From Streptomyces sp. ISL-43 (lineage in GTDB: Bacteria; Actinomycetota; Actinomycetes; Streptomycetales; Streptomycetaceae): a stretch of 44,614 nucleotides of DNA. Below the pieces are notes generated by a model. That model saw nothing but the letters and a program-made list of their open reading frames with translations, was not told the origin of the DNA and did not search any database. The DNA is taken from positions 1 through 44,614 of the forward strand of contig NZ_JAGGOT010000080.1 of assembly GCF_018614195.1 (NCBI RefSeq). Reading direction: 5' to 3'. Below, piece by piece: positions 32,570 to 39,047 of the stretch (position 1 is its first letter; the number at the start of each line of letters is the position of its first letter). Both the position numbers and the translations under genes were made by a program.

Positions 32570-33370
32570 ATGGACACTCCACGCCCCTTGGCCGTCGTCA
32601 CCGGAGCCTCCAGCGGCATCGGCTTCGAACTCGCGGGTGAATGCGCGCGCCATGGATACGACCTCGTGATCGCAGCCGAGAACGACCTCCTCCACGACGC
32701 CGCGGACCTGCTCCGCGTGCACGGTGGAGCCGTGCACGCCGTGACCACCGATCTCGCCACGTACGACGGCGTCGAGGCTCTGATGGGCGCGCTGCGCGCC
32801 GACGGGCGTCCCGTGGGCATCGCAGTCCTCAACGCGGGCATCGGCCGGGCCGGCGCCTTCCTGGAGACGGATCTGGCGGACCTGGCCCGGGTGATCGACG
32901 TCAACGTCTCCTCGACGGTGCACGTGGCCAGGCGCCTGCTGGTGGACATGGCCGAGCGAGGTGAGGGCCGAGTGCTGATCACCTCGTCGGTCGCCGCCGA
33001 GACGCCAGGCCCCTACAACGCCGTCTACAACGCCTCGAAGGCCTTCCTCCAGTCCTTCGCCCAGGCCGTGCACGGCGAGCTGCGGGACACCGGCGTGACG
33101 GTCACCGCCCTGATGCCCGGCGCGACCGACACGCGGTTCTTCGTCCGGGCGGGCCTGCTCGACACCCGCGTCGGGCGGTCGAAGAAGGACGATCCCTCGC
33201 TCGTCGCGCACCAGGGGTACCGCGCGCTCATGGCCGGCCGGTCCAGGAAGGTGGCCGGCTCCTGGCGCACCAGGGCACAGGAGCAGCTGGTCCGCCGGCT
33301 ACCCGTCCCCGCCCGGACCGCTCTGCACGCCCACCGGACGCGGCCCCACGGGAGCGGCAGCCACCTGTAG
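32570..33370 (+). CDS. Classical short-chain dehydrogenase/reductase
   Basis: The 266-residue enzyme has the full classical SDR set: cofactor motif VTGASSGIGFEL (about 9-20), LNAGIGRAG (NAG), ITSSVAAETPG (catalytic Ser) and YNAVYNASKAF (Tyr-x3-Lys). It should reduce or oxidise a small carbonyl substrate using NAD(P)H. No ribosome site precedes ATG 32570; the candidate promoter directly upstream suggests leaderless translation. The C-terminus is rich in Arg. A remnant of another SDR follows. Confidence 0.9.
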   Translation: MDTPRPLAVVTGASSGIGFELAGECARHGYDLVIAAENDLLHDAADLLRVHGGAVHAVTTDLATYDGVEALMGALRADGRPVGIAVLNAGIGRAGAFLETDLADLARVIDVNVSSTVHVARRLLVDMAERGEGRVLITSSVAAETPGPYNAVYNASKAFLQSFAQAVHGELRDTGVTVTALMPGATDTRFFVRAGLLDTRVGRSKKDDPSLVAHQGYRALMAGRSRKVAGSWRTRAQEQLVRRLPVPARTALHAHRTRPHGSGSHL

Positions 33371-33496
33371 GAGGCATCCACCGTGGACGGACACTCCGGC
33401 GCCCGGTCCCAAGGAGCGCCCGCCCCCCACGGGCGGAAGGCAGCCGTGGCCCGCCTCGACCTGGCCGGCCAGGAGGACCGTGACGTTCGCCGCGTC

Positions 33497-33682
33497 TCCC
33501 GGCCGGGCGTCCCGCTGGGCCGGCCCGGGGACGCCCGCGGGGTGGCCGCCGTCATCGGATTCCTCGCCGGGGAGGGGGCCTCGTACGTCACCGACGCCTC
33601 CTGGGCGGTCGACGGAGGCATGCTCCGCATGGGCCCGATGGCCGGCTCCCACCTGGAGGACGACCGCCGGCGGCGCCCGTCA
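33497..33682 (+). pseudogene. C-terminal remnant of a second SDR
   Basis: The frame that opens at GTG 33383 reads RPGVPLGRPGDARGVAAVIG, then GEGASYVTDASWAVDGGMLRMG and AGSHLEDDRRRRP. This is the C-terminal end of glucose-1-dehydrogenase-type SDRs (PLGR.G.PEDVA....FLAS..ASYVTG....VDGGM). The N-terminal 180 or so residues with the cofactor and catalytic sites are missing, and the frame runs past the expected end to 33790. Confidence 0.6.
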
Positions 33683-33765
33683 CGCCCGGTGTGCCCCCGT
33701 AGACCGTGTCCTGGCGGCGTCCGGTTGCCCCGTGAGCCGGTCGGGCCCCGACCGTCCGCGCAACG

Positions 33766-33789
33766 GGTTCGGTGCCCGCACGCGGGGTA
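33766..33789 (+). promoter_or_regulatory. SigB-like stress promoter before the small membrane gene
   Basis: GGTT (33766-33769), 15 bases, GGGTA (33785-33789), extended to GGGTAGGCGC. The -10 is 61 bases before ATG 33851. Confidence 0.55.
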
Positions 33790-33850
33790 GGCGCCTTACA
33801 GATCCGCGCTCCGGCCGGTAGGGGCGCGGCTCCCGGACGGAGGGATCCCC

Positions 33851-34276
33851 ATGCACACCACGGCGGCGAGGACCTTGGGCGTGGCCACCCTCGTTCACGG
33901 CGTGGCGGTCGCCTGCCGGCCCCGGCCGGCCCGCCCGCGCGGCCTGCCCGAGCAGGCCTCCTCCGCGCTGCTGGTCCGCACCCTGGGAATCAGGGACGCG
34001 GCCATCGGCGCTCTGATGGCCACCGCCTCGGGCGGCACGCCGCAGCGTACGGCGGTCGTCTGCCGGACCGCGGCCGGTCTCTGGGACGCGCTCCTCTTCG
34101 GCGGCCTCGTGCCCGGCCGGGCCCAGCGCGCCAAGGCGGCCTCGGCCGCCCTGGCCTGGGCCGCCCTGTGCGGTTGGACGCTCACGGGCGAGGACCGGCC
34201 GGCCGCACCGCTCGCGGAGGACGCGACGATGGCCGCGCTGCGCGTCGTCCAGTCCACCACGCGCGCGAGAACCTGA
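33851..34276 (+). CDS. Small membrane protein (DUF4267-like)
   Basis: The 141-residue product has three or four weakly hydrophobic helices (TLGVATLVHGVAVAC; LVRTLGIRDAAIGALMATA; TAVVCRTAAGLWDALLFGGL; AASAALAWAALCGW). The layout resembles DUF4267-type integral proteins; I am not certain of the family. GGAGGGA precedes ATG 33851. It has its own SigB-like promoter and converges with the small gene at 34304. Confidence 0.65.
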   Translation: MHTTAARTLGVATLVHGVAVACRPRPARPRGLPEQASSALLVRTLGIRDAAIGALMATASGGTPQRTAVVCRTAAGLWDALLFGGLVPGRAQRAKAASAALAWAALCGWTLTGEDRPAAPLAEDATMAALRVVQSTTRART

Positions 34277-34303
34277 CGCACGCCGAGCGGATCCGGGTTC
34301 CGT

Positions 34304-34492
34304 TCATCGGAGCCGTCGGCGGTACCAGCGGCGCAGCATCACGGCGGCGAGGAGCAGGGTGGCCGGCCACGCGAGGGCGAAGGCGGTGATCCACGCGGGG
34401 GAGCTGGTGGCGACGGCGAGGGTCAGCAGCACCAGGCAGGCCAGCAAGCACGTGACGAGCAGAAGACGAGGGGCCAGAGGCGGCGGGTCCAT
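34304..34492 (-). CDS. Small two-helix membrane protein
   Basis: The 62-residue product has two hydrophobic helices (LLLVTCLLACLVLLTLAV and WITAFALAWPATLLLAAVML) and a basic tail RRWYRRRLR. AGGAAA lies before ATG 34492. It begins 23 bases after the stop of the DUF6328 gene and is probably co-transcribed with it from the promoter at 35145. The function is unknown. Confidence 0.65.
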   Translation of the reverse strand: MDPPPLAPRLLLVTCLLACLVLLTLAVATSSPAWITAFALAWPATLLLAAVMLRRWYRRRLR

Positions 34493-34515
34493 GACGGTTT
34501 CCTGGTCGCGAGGCG

Positions 34516-35094
34516 TCAGATGCGGCGGGCTGCCCTGCGGCGCAGCCTCAGGGGGAGGACGTACCAGCACAGGGCGAACCAGACCATGACGGTGGCGACG
34601 ATGACCTGTGCGAGGGGCTGGGGGAGGACGACGTTCAGGATGAGGAGGAGGGTGCAGGCGATGGTCAAGGCGAGAAGTACGAGGCCGCAGGCCATCATGC
34701 GGCCCGCGGCCTCGACGACGTCGTCCTTCATCCGCAGACCGGACAGACAGCGGTGGATGGACACCGGCGCGATCAGGGCGGCGGTCGAGGACGCGGCGAG
34801 CACGACCGTGATCACGTACAGGACGCGGTCGAACGTCGTCAGTCCCTGGAACGGAGAGGTGAAGGCGATGCTGAGGAGGAATCCGAAGAGGATCTGCACG
34901 CCCGTCTGGGCGACGCGGGTCTCCTGCAGGATTTCGGCCCACCGCCGGTTCACGCGCTCACGGGCGCTTTCCGGAGGCCCCTCTTCGACACTTGGCTCGG
35001 CACAGGCGCTCGGCCCGACGAACCGGAGGGGCACTCCGGTCGGTTCGCCTGCGTCACGGTCCGTGTCGGCTCTCCGGCTCGCTGCGGCAGTCAT
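34516..35094 (-). CDS. DUF6328 four-helix membrane protein (copy 2)
   Basis: The 192-residue product has a longer N-terminus than copy 1 at 5453, then the same RVAQTGVQILFGFLL signature (about 78-92) and four membrane helices. GAGGAGG lies before ATG 35094; a GTG-like start at 35148 would place the promoter inside the gene and is rejected. The SigB-like promoter at 35122-35145 on the minus strand is 27 bases upstream. Both DUF6328 genes in the window are thus linked to the same promoter type. Confidence 0.85.
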   Translation of the reverse strand: MTAAASRRADTDRDAGEPTGVPLRFVGPSACAEPSVEEGPPESARERVNRRWAEILQETRVAQTGVQILFGFLLSIAFTSPFQGLTTFDRVLYVITVVLAASSTAALIAPVSIHRCLSGLRMKDDVVEAAGRMMACGLVLLALTIACTLLLILNVVLPQPLAQVIVATVMVWFALCWYVLPLRLRRRAARRI

Positions 35095-35121
35095 GGAATC
35101 CTCCTCGGCCACCCGGACGCC

Positions 35122-35145
35122 TACCCGCCCCGAGGCCCCGCATTC
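35122..35145 (-). promoter_or_regulatory. SigB-like stress promoter for the second DUF6328 gene
   Basis: On the minus strand: GAAT, 15 bases, GGGTA, extended as GAATGCG-N12-GGGTAGGCG. This agrees with the plus-strand sites at 28360 and 30954 in both blocks and in spacing, although it points the other way. The -10 is 27 bases before ATG 35094. Confidence 0.6.
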
Positions 35146-35217
35146 CAACGAACGGGTGCGCCGACGGGCCCGGGGGACCGCACCTCACACCGACGCCCGC
35201 CGGTCACAGCGGCGCGC

Positions 35218-36657
35218 TCAGCCGGCGGCGGCACCGAACCACTTCGGCAGGTGCTCGAGCAGATCCCGCTGATCTTCACCGACCCACGCCACGTGGCCGT
35301 CCGGCCGCAGCAGCACCGCGGGCACGTCCAGTTCCTCGCTGACGTCGACGACGTGGTCGACCCGGTCCGCCCAGCCCGCCACCGACAGCCGGCCGGTCCG
35401 GTCGAGGAGGAGCCCGCGCCCGTCGTGCATCAGCGAGTAGAGGCGCCCGCTCTTCAGCTCCACGTCCCGCATCCGCCTGCCGAGCAGTTCGTGGCCCTCG
35501 CCGAAGTCGTAGCGGACCCCGACCGCGGTGATGAGACCGGTCACGTACCGGTTCACCTCCTCGAAGTCCATCAGCTTCGAGAACAGCTCCCGCAGCGCGG
35601 TCGCACCCGGATCGGCCCCCAGCAGCGTGATCTGCGCGCGGGTGTTGTCCAGTACGGCGGCGCCCACGGGGTGCCGTTCGGCGTGGTAACTGTCCAGCAG
35701 ACCCTCCGGCGCCCAGCCGTTGACCTCGGCGGCCAGCTTCCAGCCGAGGTTGAACGCGTCCTGTACGCCGAGGTTGAGCCCCTGCCCGCCGGTCGGCGGG
35801 TGGATGTGCGCCGCGTCGCCGGCCAGCAGCACCCGGCCGACCCGGTAGCGCTCGGCCTGCCGGGTGGCGTCGCCGACCCGGGACAGCCAGCGCGGCGAGT
35901 GCACGCCGAAGTCGGTGCCCGCGAAGGCCCGTAGCCGCCGCTTGAACTCATCGAGGGTCGGCGCGGCCGTACGGTCCTCGGCCACACCGTCGGCGGGCAC
36001 GATGATGCGGTACGTGCCGTCGCCGTTGGGGATGGTGCCGAACCGCAGTTGGGTCTTGCGGACTTCCGCCACGACGGCGGCGACCTTCTCCGCCGACTCG
36101 GTCATCTCCATGTCGCCGAGCAGCGTCTCGACCTTGGCGGGCTCACCGGGGAAACCGACACCGAGCCGCTTGCGCACCACGCTGCGGCCGCCGTCGCACC
36201 CGACGAGGTAGCGCGAGCGAAGCCGTGTTCCGTCCGCCAGCGCGACGGTCACCCCGTCCCCGTCCCCGTCTTCGTACTGACTCAGCCCGACCACTTCGCA
36301 GCCGCGCCGGATCTCGGCACCGAGTTCGACGGCGCGCTCGTTGAGCAGCCTTTCGGTGACGGGCTGCAGAGTGGACAGGCCGTACGGGTGCGCGGTGTCC
36401 AACTTCTCCGGCCACGGCTTGGCGATGCCGCCGAAGAAGCCGCCGACCTGGAACTTCTCACTGACCGCGAGGAACCGGTCCAGCAAGCCGCGCTGGTCCG
36501 TCATCTCGACGCTGCGCACGTGCAGGCCACGCCCGCGGGACTGCTCGGTCGGCTCCGCCAACTTCTCCAGCACGACCACGTGGACACCGTGCAGACGCAG
36601 TTCGGCGGCCAGCATCAACCCGGTCGGTCCACCGCCGACAACGATCACGTCGATCAT
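35218..36657 (-). CDS. rox: Rifamycin monooxygenase
   Basis: This 479-residue group A flavoprotein monooxygenase has the FAD motif GGGPTG at residues 8-13, the DG loop VGCDGGRSVVRK near 150 and the second FAD motif GDAAHIHPPTGGQGLN followed by VQDAFNLGWKLA (about 280-305). The order and wording, including the C-terminal LLLDRTGRLSVAGWADRVDHVV, fit Streptomyces Rox, which oxidises rifamycins and linearises the ansa bridge, giving resistance. The call is supported by a near-perfect rifamycin-associated element 57 bp upstream of the start. ATG 36657 is preferred over TTG 36660. The gene has no partner on its strand downstream. Confidence 0.88.
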   Translation of the reverse strand: MIDVIVVGGGPTGLMLAAELRLHGVHVVVLEKLAEPTEQSRGRGLHVRSVEMTDQRGLLDRFLAVSEKFQVGGFFGGIAKPWPEKLDTAHPYGLSTLQPVTERLLNERAVELGAEIRRGCEVVGLSQYEDGDGDGVTVALADGTRLRSRYLVGCDGGRSVVRKRLGVGFPGEPAKVETLLGDMEMTESAEKVAAVVAEVRKTQLRFGTIPNGDGTYRIIVPADGVAEDRTAAPTLDEFKRRLRAFAGTDFGVHSPRWLSRVGDATRQAERYRVGRVLLAGDAAHIHPPTGGQGLNLGVQDAFNLGWKLAAEVNGWAPEGLLDSYHAERHPVGAAVLDNTRAQITLLGADPGATALRELFSKLMDFEEVNRYVTGLITAVGVRYDFGEGHELLGRRMRDVELKSGRLYSLMHDGRGLLLDRTGRLSVAGWADRVDHVVDVSEELDVPAVLLRPDGHVAWVGEDQRDLLEHLPKWFGAAAG

Positions 36658-36714
36658 CAAGAATCCCCATATCCGCAGGTCCTGGCTTCAGCCGCCGATT
36701 CTGCGGGACGACCC

Positions 36715-36733
36715 GGGTCTTGCCGCAAGACCC
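36715..36733. promoter_or_regulatory. Rifamycin-associated element (RAE)
   Basis: GGGTCTTGCCGCAAGACCC is a perfect 9-1-9 palindrome. On the minus strand it reads GGGTCTTGCGGCAAGACCC and differs by two symmetric changes from the published RAE consensus as I recall it (GGGGCTTGCGGCAAGGCCC), which marks rifamycin-inducible resistance genes in actinobacteria. Confidence 0.85.
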
Positions 36734-36748
36734 CCGGTGCGCTATACC
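36720..36748 (+). promoter_or_regulatory. Rightward promoter-like sequence overlapping the RAE
   Basis: TTGCCG (36720-36725, inside the RAE), a 17-base spacer, then TATACC (36743-36748). This is a good housekeeping-type promoter pointing away from rox. Initiation near 36755 would run directly into the terminator at 36757. On the other strand the same AT-rich step reads TATAGC and could be a rox -10 instead. Confidence 0.4.
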
Positions 36749-36756
36749 TTGAGCGT

Positions 36757-36793
36757 GGCAAGGAGTGGTTCACCTCCTTGCCTTTTCTTTTTG
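36757..36793 (+). terminator. Strong intrinsic terminator, rightward
   Basis: GGCAAGGAG and CTCCTTGCC form perfect 9-bp arms with an 8-base loop, followed directly by TTTTCTTTTT. This T-tract is unusual for such a high-GC genome. No plus-strand gene ends nearby. The next 160 bases (to 36955) show no gene. Confidence 0.85.
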
Positions 36794-36955
36794 TTCGATG
36801 CCGGCCTTCAGGGCTGGGCCGACCGAGCTTCCGCCGATCCGCTCCCGGCGCTCGCGGGTGTCGATCCCGGATCGCCGCGCGGTTCCGGGAGTGGAAGCGG
36901 CCGACTGCGGCCGGCAGCCGCCGCATCCCCGTCGCGCCGCATGCATTCGCTGGAT

Positions 36956-37279
36956 CTACTCGCGCTGGGCGGCCAGCTCGAGCGCGACGTGCTGGAGGAC
37001 CTCCTGCGCCGCGCCCTGCCGCCCGGCCTCCGAGTCGTAGGCGTCGGCCACCGCCTCGAAAGCCAGCATGAAGCCGTTGACCAGTTCACTCCACGGGCCG
37101 GACAGCTGCTCCAGCGTCGCGCGGGCGACCTCCTCCGGGCCGGCTCCCACCGGGACGCAGAACGTCGAGGGTGTCACCTCGGCGCACAGGCTGGACACGT
37201 ACTCCGGGCCGACACCGCTGCGCATACCCGTCAGTACCGCGATGGCCTTCAGTTTGATCTCGTTGTCGCCGGCGATCAC
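36956..37279 (-). CDS. Hypothetical small protein
   Basis: The 107-residue soluble, mostly helical protein starts at GTG 37279, behind a strong GAGGAGGAG ribosome site (IAGDNEIKLKAIAVLTGM). The central part has two Cys (SSLCAEVTPSTFCVP) and the C-terminal half is a long helix pair (LVNGFMLAFEAVADAYDSEAG; AAQEVLQHVALELAAQ). I do not recognise the family. It lies upstream of the rox control region on the same strand but is separated from rox by the RAE. Confidence 0.65.
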   Translation of the reverse strand: MIAGDNEIKLKAIAVLTGMRSGVGPEYVSSLCAEVTPSTFCVPVGAGPEEVARATLEQLSGPWSELVNGFMLAFEAVADAYDSEAGRQGAAQEVLQHVALELAAQRE

Positions 37280-37410
37280 GGCTCCTCCTCGGGCGGACAC
37301 TCCGCTCGGTAGCGCCTTCCCCCGGCCCGCCATGCCAAACGGGCCGCGGCACCGTGCTGCGCCCGCGTCCCGGGCTGTGCGCGGCCGTGACGAGGCGCTC
37401 GTCCTCGTCT

Positions 37411-37434
37411 GAATGAGCCGCGCCTACCGGGGAA
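37411..37434 (+). promoter_or_regulatory. Variant SigB-like promoter
   Basis: GAAT (37411-37414), 15 bases, GGGAA (37430-37434; extended GGGAAGGCGC). It differs by one base (T to A) from the GGGTAGGCGC block. The -10 is 72 bases before ATG 37507. Confidence 0.4.
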
Positions 37435-37506
37435 GGCGCAGTAGGGATCCGGTGGATGCCCGGTGGGTCAAGCCCGAGCGCGAACGCCAGTGGAGGCGAG
37501 CTTCGC

Positions 37507-37743
37507 ATGACCGAGAGCGCGAGTCCCTACCTCTCCGCGGCGCGGGTCACCGTACTGGGCGTGTACCCCGGCGACCCGCCGTTCCGCATCGTGGAGATCG
37601 ACGGTGAGTTCGTCAGCACCGCCAGATCCATGACGGACGTGATCCTGACCGCCGCGGCTGCCGGCATCACGATCCACGACCTGGACGACCCGGGCGAGGT
37701 CCGGTGGGTCGGCGGCGGCAGGTTCCACTGGAGCAGGCCCTGA
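37507..37743 (+). CDS. Small conserved-looking protein of unknown function
   Basis: The 78-residue protein contains ARVTVLGVYPGDPPFRIVEID, then STARSMTDVILTAAAAGITIHD and GEVRWVGGGRFHW: a compact alpha/beta pattern with no membrane segment. GGAGG lies about 10 bases before ATG 37507. It may head an operon with the next two genes under the variant promoter at 37411. I do not recognise the family. Confidence 0.65.
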   Translation: MTESASPYLSAARVTVLGVYPGDPPFRIVEIDGEFVSTARSMTDVILTAAAAGITIHDLDDPGEVRWVGGGRFHWSRP

Positions 37744-37813
37744 AGCGGTGATGCCCGCTGCCCGAAAACCTCGATCCAGGACGCCCCTCGCCGCGTGACC
37801 ATAGGAGACGACC

Positions 37814-38014
37814 GTGAACGACAACGGACGCGCACAAGACCGAGAACCGGAGCGACGCGTTGCCGAACTGCCCGATACGGGCGCCATGGTGGACGAACAC
37901 GGCCGACCGCCCGGGGTGCCGTCGCGCACGGGAACCGGCTCGACCGCGCCACCCGCCGATCCGGAGCGTGTGGAGCGGGCCGCCAGAGCCGCACCCGCTT
38001 CAGAGGGACGGTGA
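37814..38014 (+). CDS. Small disordered hydrophilic protein
   Basis: The 66-residue product is rich in Arg, Glu, Pro and Asp, with no hydrophobic run (RAQDREPERRVAELPD; PADPERVERAARAAP). AGGAG lies 6 bases before GTG 37814, which is good support for translation. Its stop overlaps or abuts the start of the DUF2231 gene. Confidence 0.55.
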   Translation: MNDNGRAQDREPERRVAELPDTGAMVDEHGRPPGVPSRTGTGSTAPPADPERVERAARAAPASEGR

Positions 38015-38019
38015 CTCGG

Positions 38020-38595
38020 ATGAACACACAGATCGGGTCCATCGAGACGGGCCTGCCCGCGCCCCTCGATACGGCGGCCGTCGGGTGGCTGAAAGCCGTG
38101 GACCACATCGAGCGGGCCACGGTCGCGGATCCGGCGGTTCGCGTCCTCCAGCGGGGCATTCGAGCCCTTCCACTGGGCGGGGCACGCGATCTTCTGCGCG
38201 GCAGGCCGCTGGGCCATCCGCTGCATCCCGTGCTGGTACAGGTGCCGATCGGCTGCTGGCTGTCGGCCGGCGTCATGGACCTCGTACCCGGAGGGCGGCC
38301 GGCGGCCACGACGCTCACGGCCGTCGGACTGGCGGGGGCCGGTCCGGCGGCCGTGGCCGGCTGGCTGGACTGGGCGGATCTGCCACCGCAGCAGGCTCGG
38401 GTCGGATTGGCCCACGCGGTGTCGAACGTGGCCGTGATCGCCTGCTACGCGTTCTCCCTCGCGGCGAGGGTACGGGGCCATGCGGTCAAGGGCCGGGTCT
38501 GGTCCCTCGCCGGCCTGACGGCGGTCGCCGTGAGCGGGGCGCTGGGCGGACACGTGGCCTACCGGCAGGCCATCGGCGCGGATGCTGTGGCCTAG
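38020..38595 (+). CDS. DUF2231 membrane protein
   Basis: The 191-residue protein has the DUF2231 core: GHPLHPVLVQVPIGCWLSAGVMD (about 67-89), then four membrane helices with His residues (GLAHAVSNVAVIACYAFSL; ALGGHVAYR). The family is often annotated as a membrane redox or haem-related protein, without proof. ATG 38020 is used; GTG 38011 is also in frame and would overlap the upstream stop as GTGA. It is likely the last gene of the 37507-38595 operon. Confidence 0.8.
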   Translation: MNTQIGSIETGLPAPLDTAAVGWLKAVDHIERATVADPAVRVLQRGIRALPLGGARDLLRGRPLGHPLHPVLVQVPIGCWLSAGVMDLVPGGRPAATTLTAVGLAGAGPAAVAGWLDWADLPPQQARVGLAHAVSNVAVIACYAFSLAARVRGHAVKGRVWSLAGLTAVAVSGALGGHVAYRQAIGADAVA

Positions 38596-38663
38596 GCAGG
38601 GCTCCGGCATCGGTTGGTGTTGGTGGTTGGTGGGGCGAGTGAAGGGCGACCCATCCGGCGAAC

Positions 38664-38708
38664 GTCAAGGTTTCCTTGACAAAAGGATCATGTCAAGGAA
38701 ACCTTGAC
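38664..38708. promoter_or_regulatory. Double palindromic operator with embedded -35
   Basis: GTCAAGGTTTCCTTGAC (38664-38680) and GTCAAGGAAACCTTGAC (38692-38708) are each palindromic (7-bp arms, 3-base centre) and are reverse complements of each other, 11 bp apart. TTGACA at 38676 overlaps the first site. The gene start at 38712 is 3 bases past the second site. The likely binder is the HTH protein at 39044, which is coupled to 38712. Confidence 0.75.
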
Positions 38709-38711
38709 GCC

Positions 38712-39047
38712 ATGAACCCCACGCAGGACACGCCGACCGAGGCCGGCTCCCCGGGAGCCGCCCATTCCGCCCTCTCCCTCGCCCTGGGCCTGCTCGCCGT
38801 CGCCATCAGCCTGATCGCCGTGGCCATGTCCCTCGAAGACGACCTCGGCGCGGGCGCCACGGCCGCGCTCATCGGTGCGGACGTCGTCCTCATCGCGGTG
38901 ATGGGCGCACTGTTCGCCACCCTGCGGCCCCAGCCCGCCCGCGGCGGCTCCCCGGCCGGTCCGGCGCAACGGGTGCACGACGAGGAACTGCTCGATGCGC
39001 TGGAGCCGTTGGGCGCCTCCCGCGGTCCGGGGGGAGAGGGGCGATGA
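38712..39047 (+). CDS. Small two-helix membrane protein
   Basis: The 111-residue protein has two membrane helices (ALSLALGLLAVAISLIAVAM at about 20-39; AALIGADVVLIAVMGALFATL at about 48-68) and a soluble acidic tail (DEELLDALEPLG). No ribosome site fits between the operator and ATG 38712, so the mRNA may be leaderless or short-leadered. It overlaps the HTH gene as ATGA (39044-39047). The pair looks like a small membrane protein with its own regulator. The function is unknown. Confidence 0.7.
   Translation: MNPTQDTPTEAGSPGAAHSALSLALGLLAVAISLIAVAMSLEDDLGAGATAALIGADVVLIAVMGALFATLRPQPARGGSPAGPAQRVHDEELLDALEPLGASRGPGGEGR

Noticed and set aside
33383..33790. A complete plus-strand gene of 135 codons
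   Set aside because: Only the middle 60 codons match an SDR C-terminus; both ends are unlike protein. It is kept as a remnant.
36657..36926. Possible leader peptide on the minus strand running through the RAE into the rox start
   Set aside because: The GTG start directly abuts its GGAG and the translation is not protein-like. It crosses the promoter region, so it is probably not transcribed as a whole.
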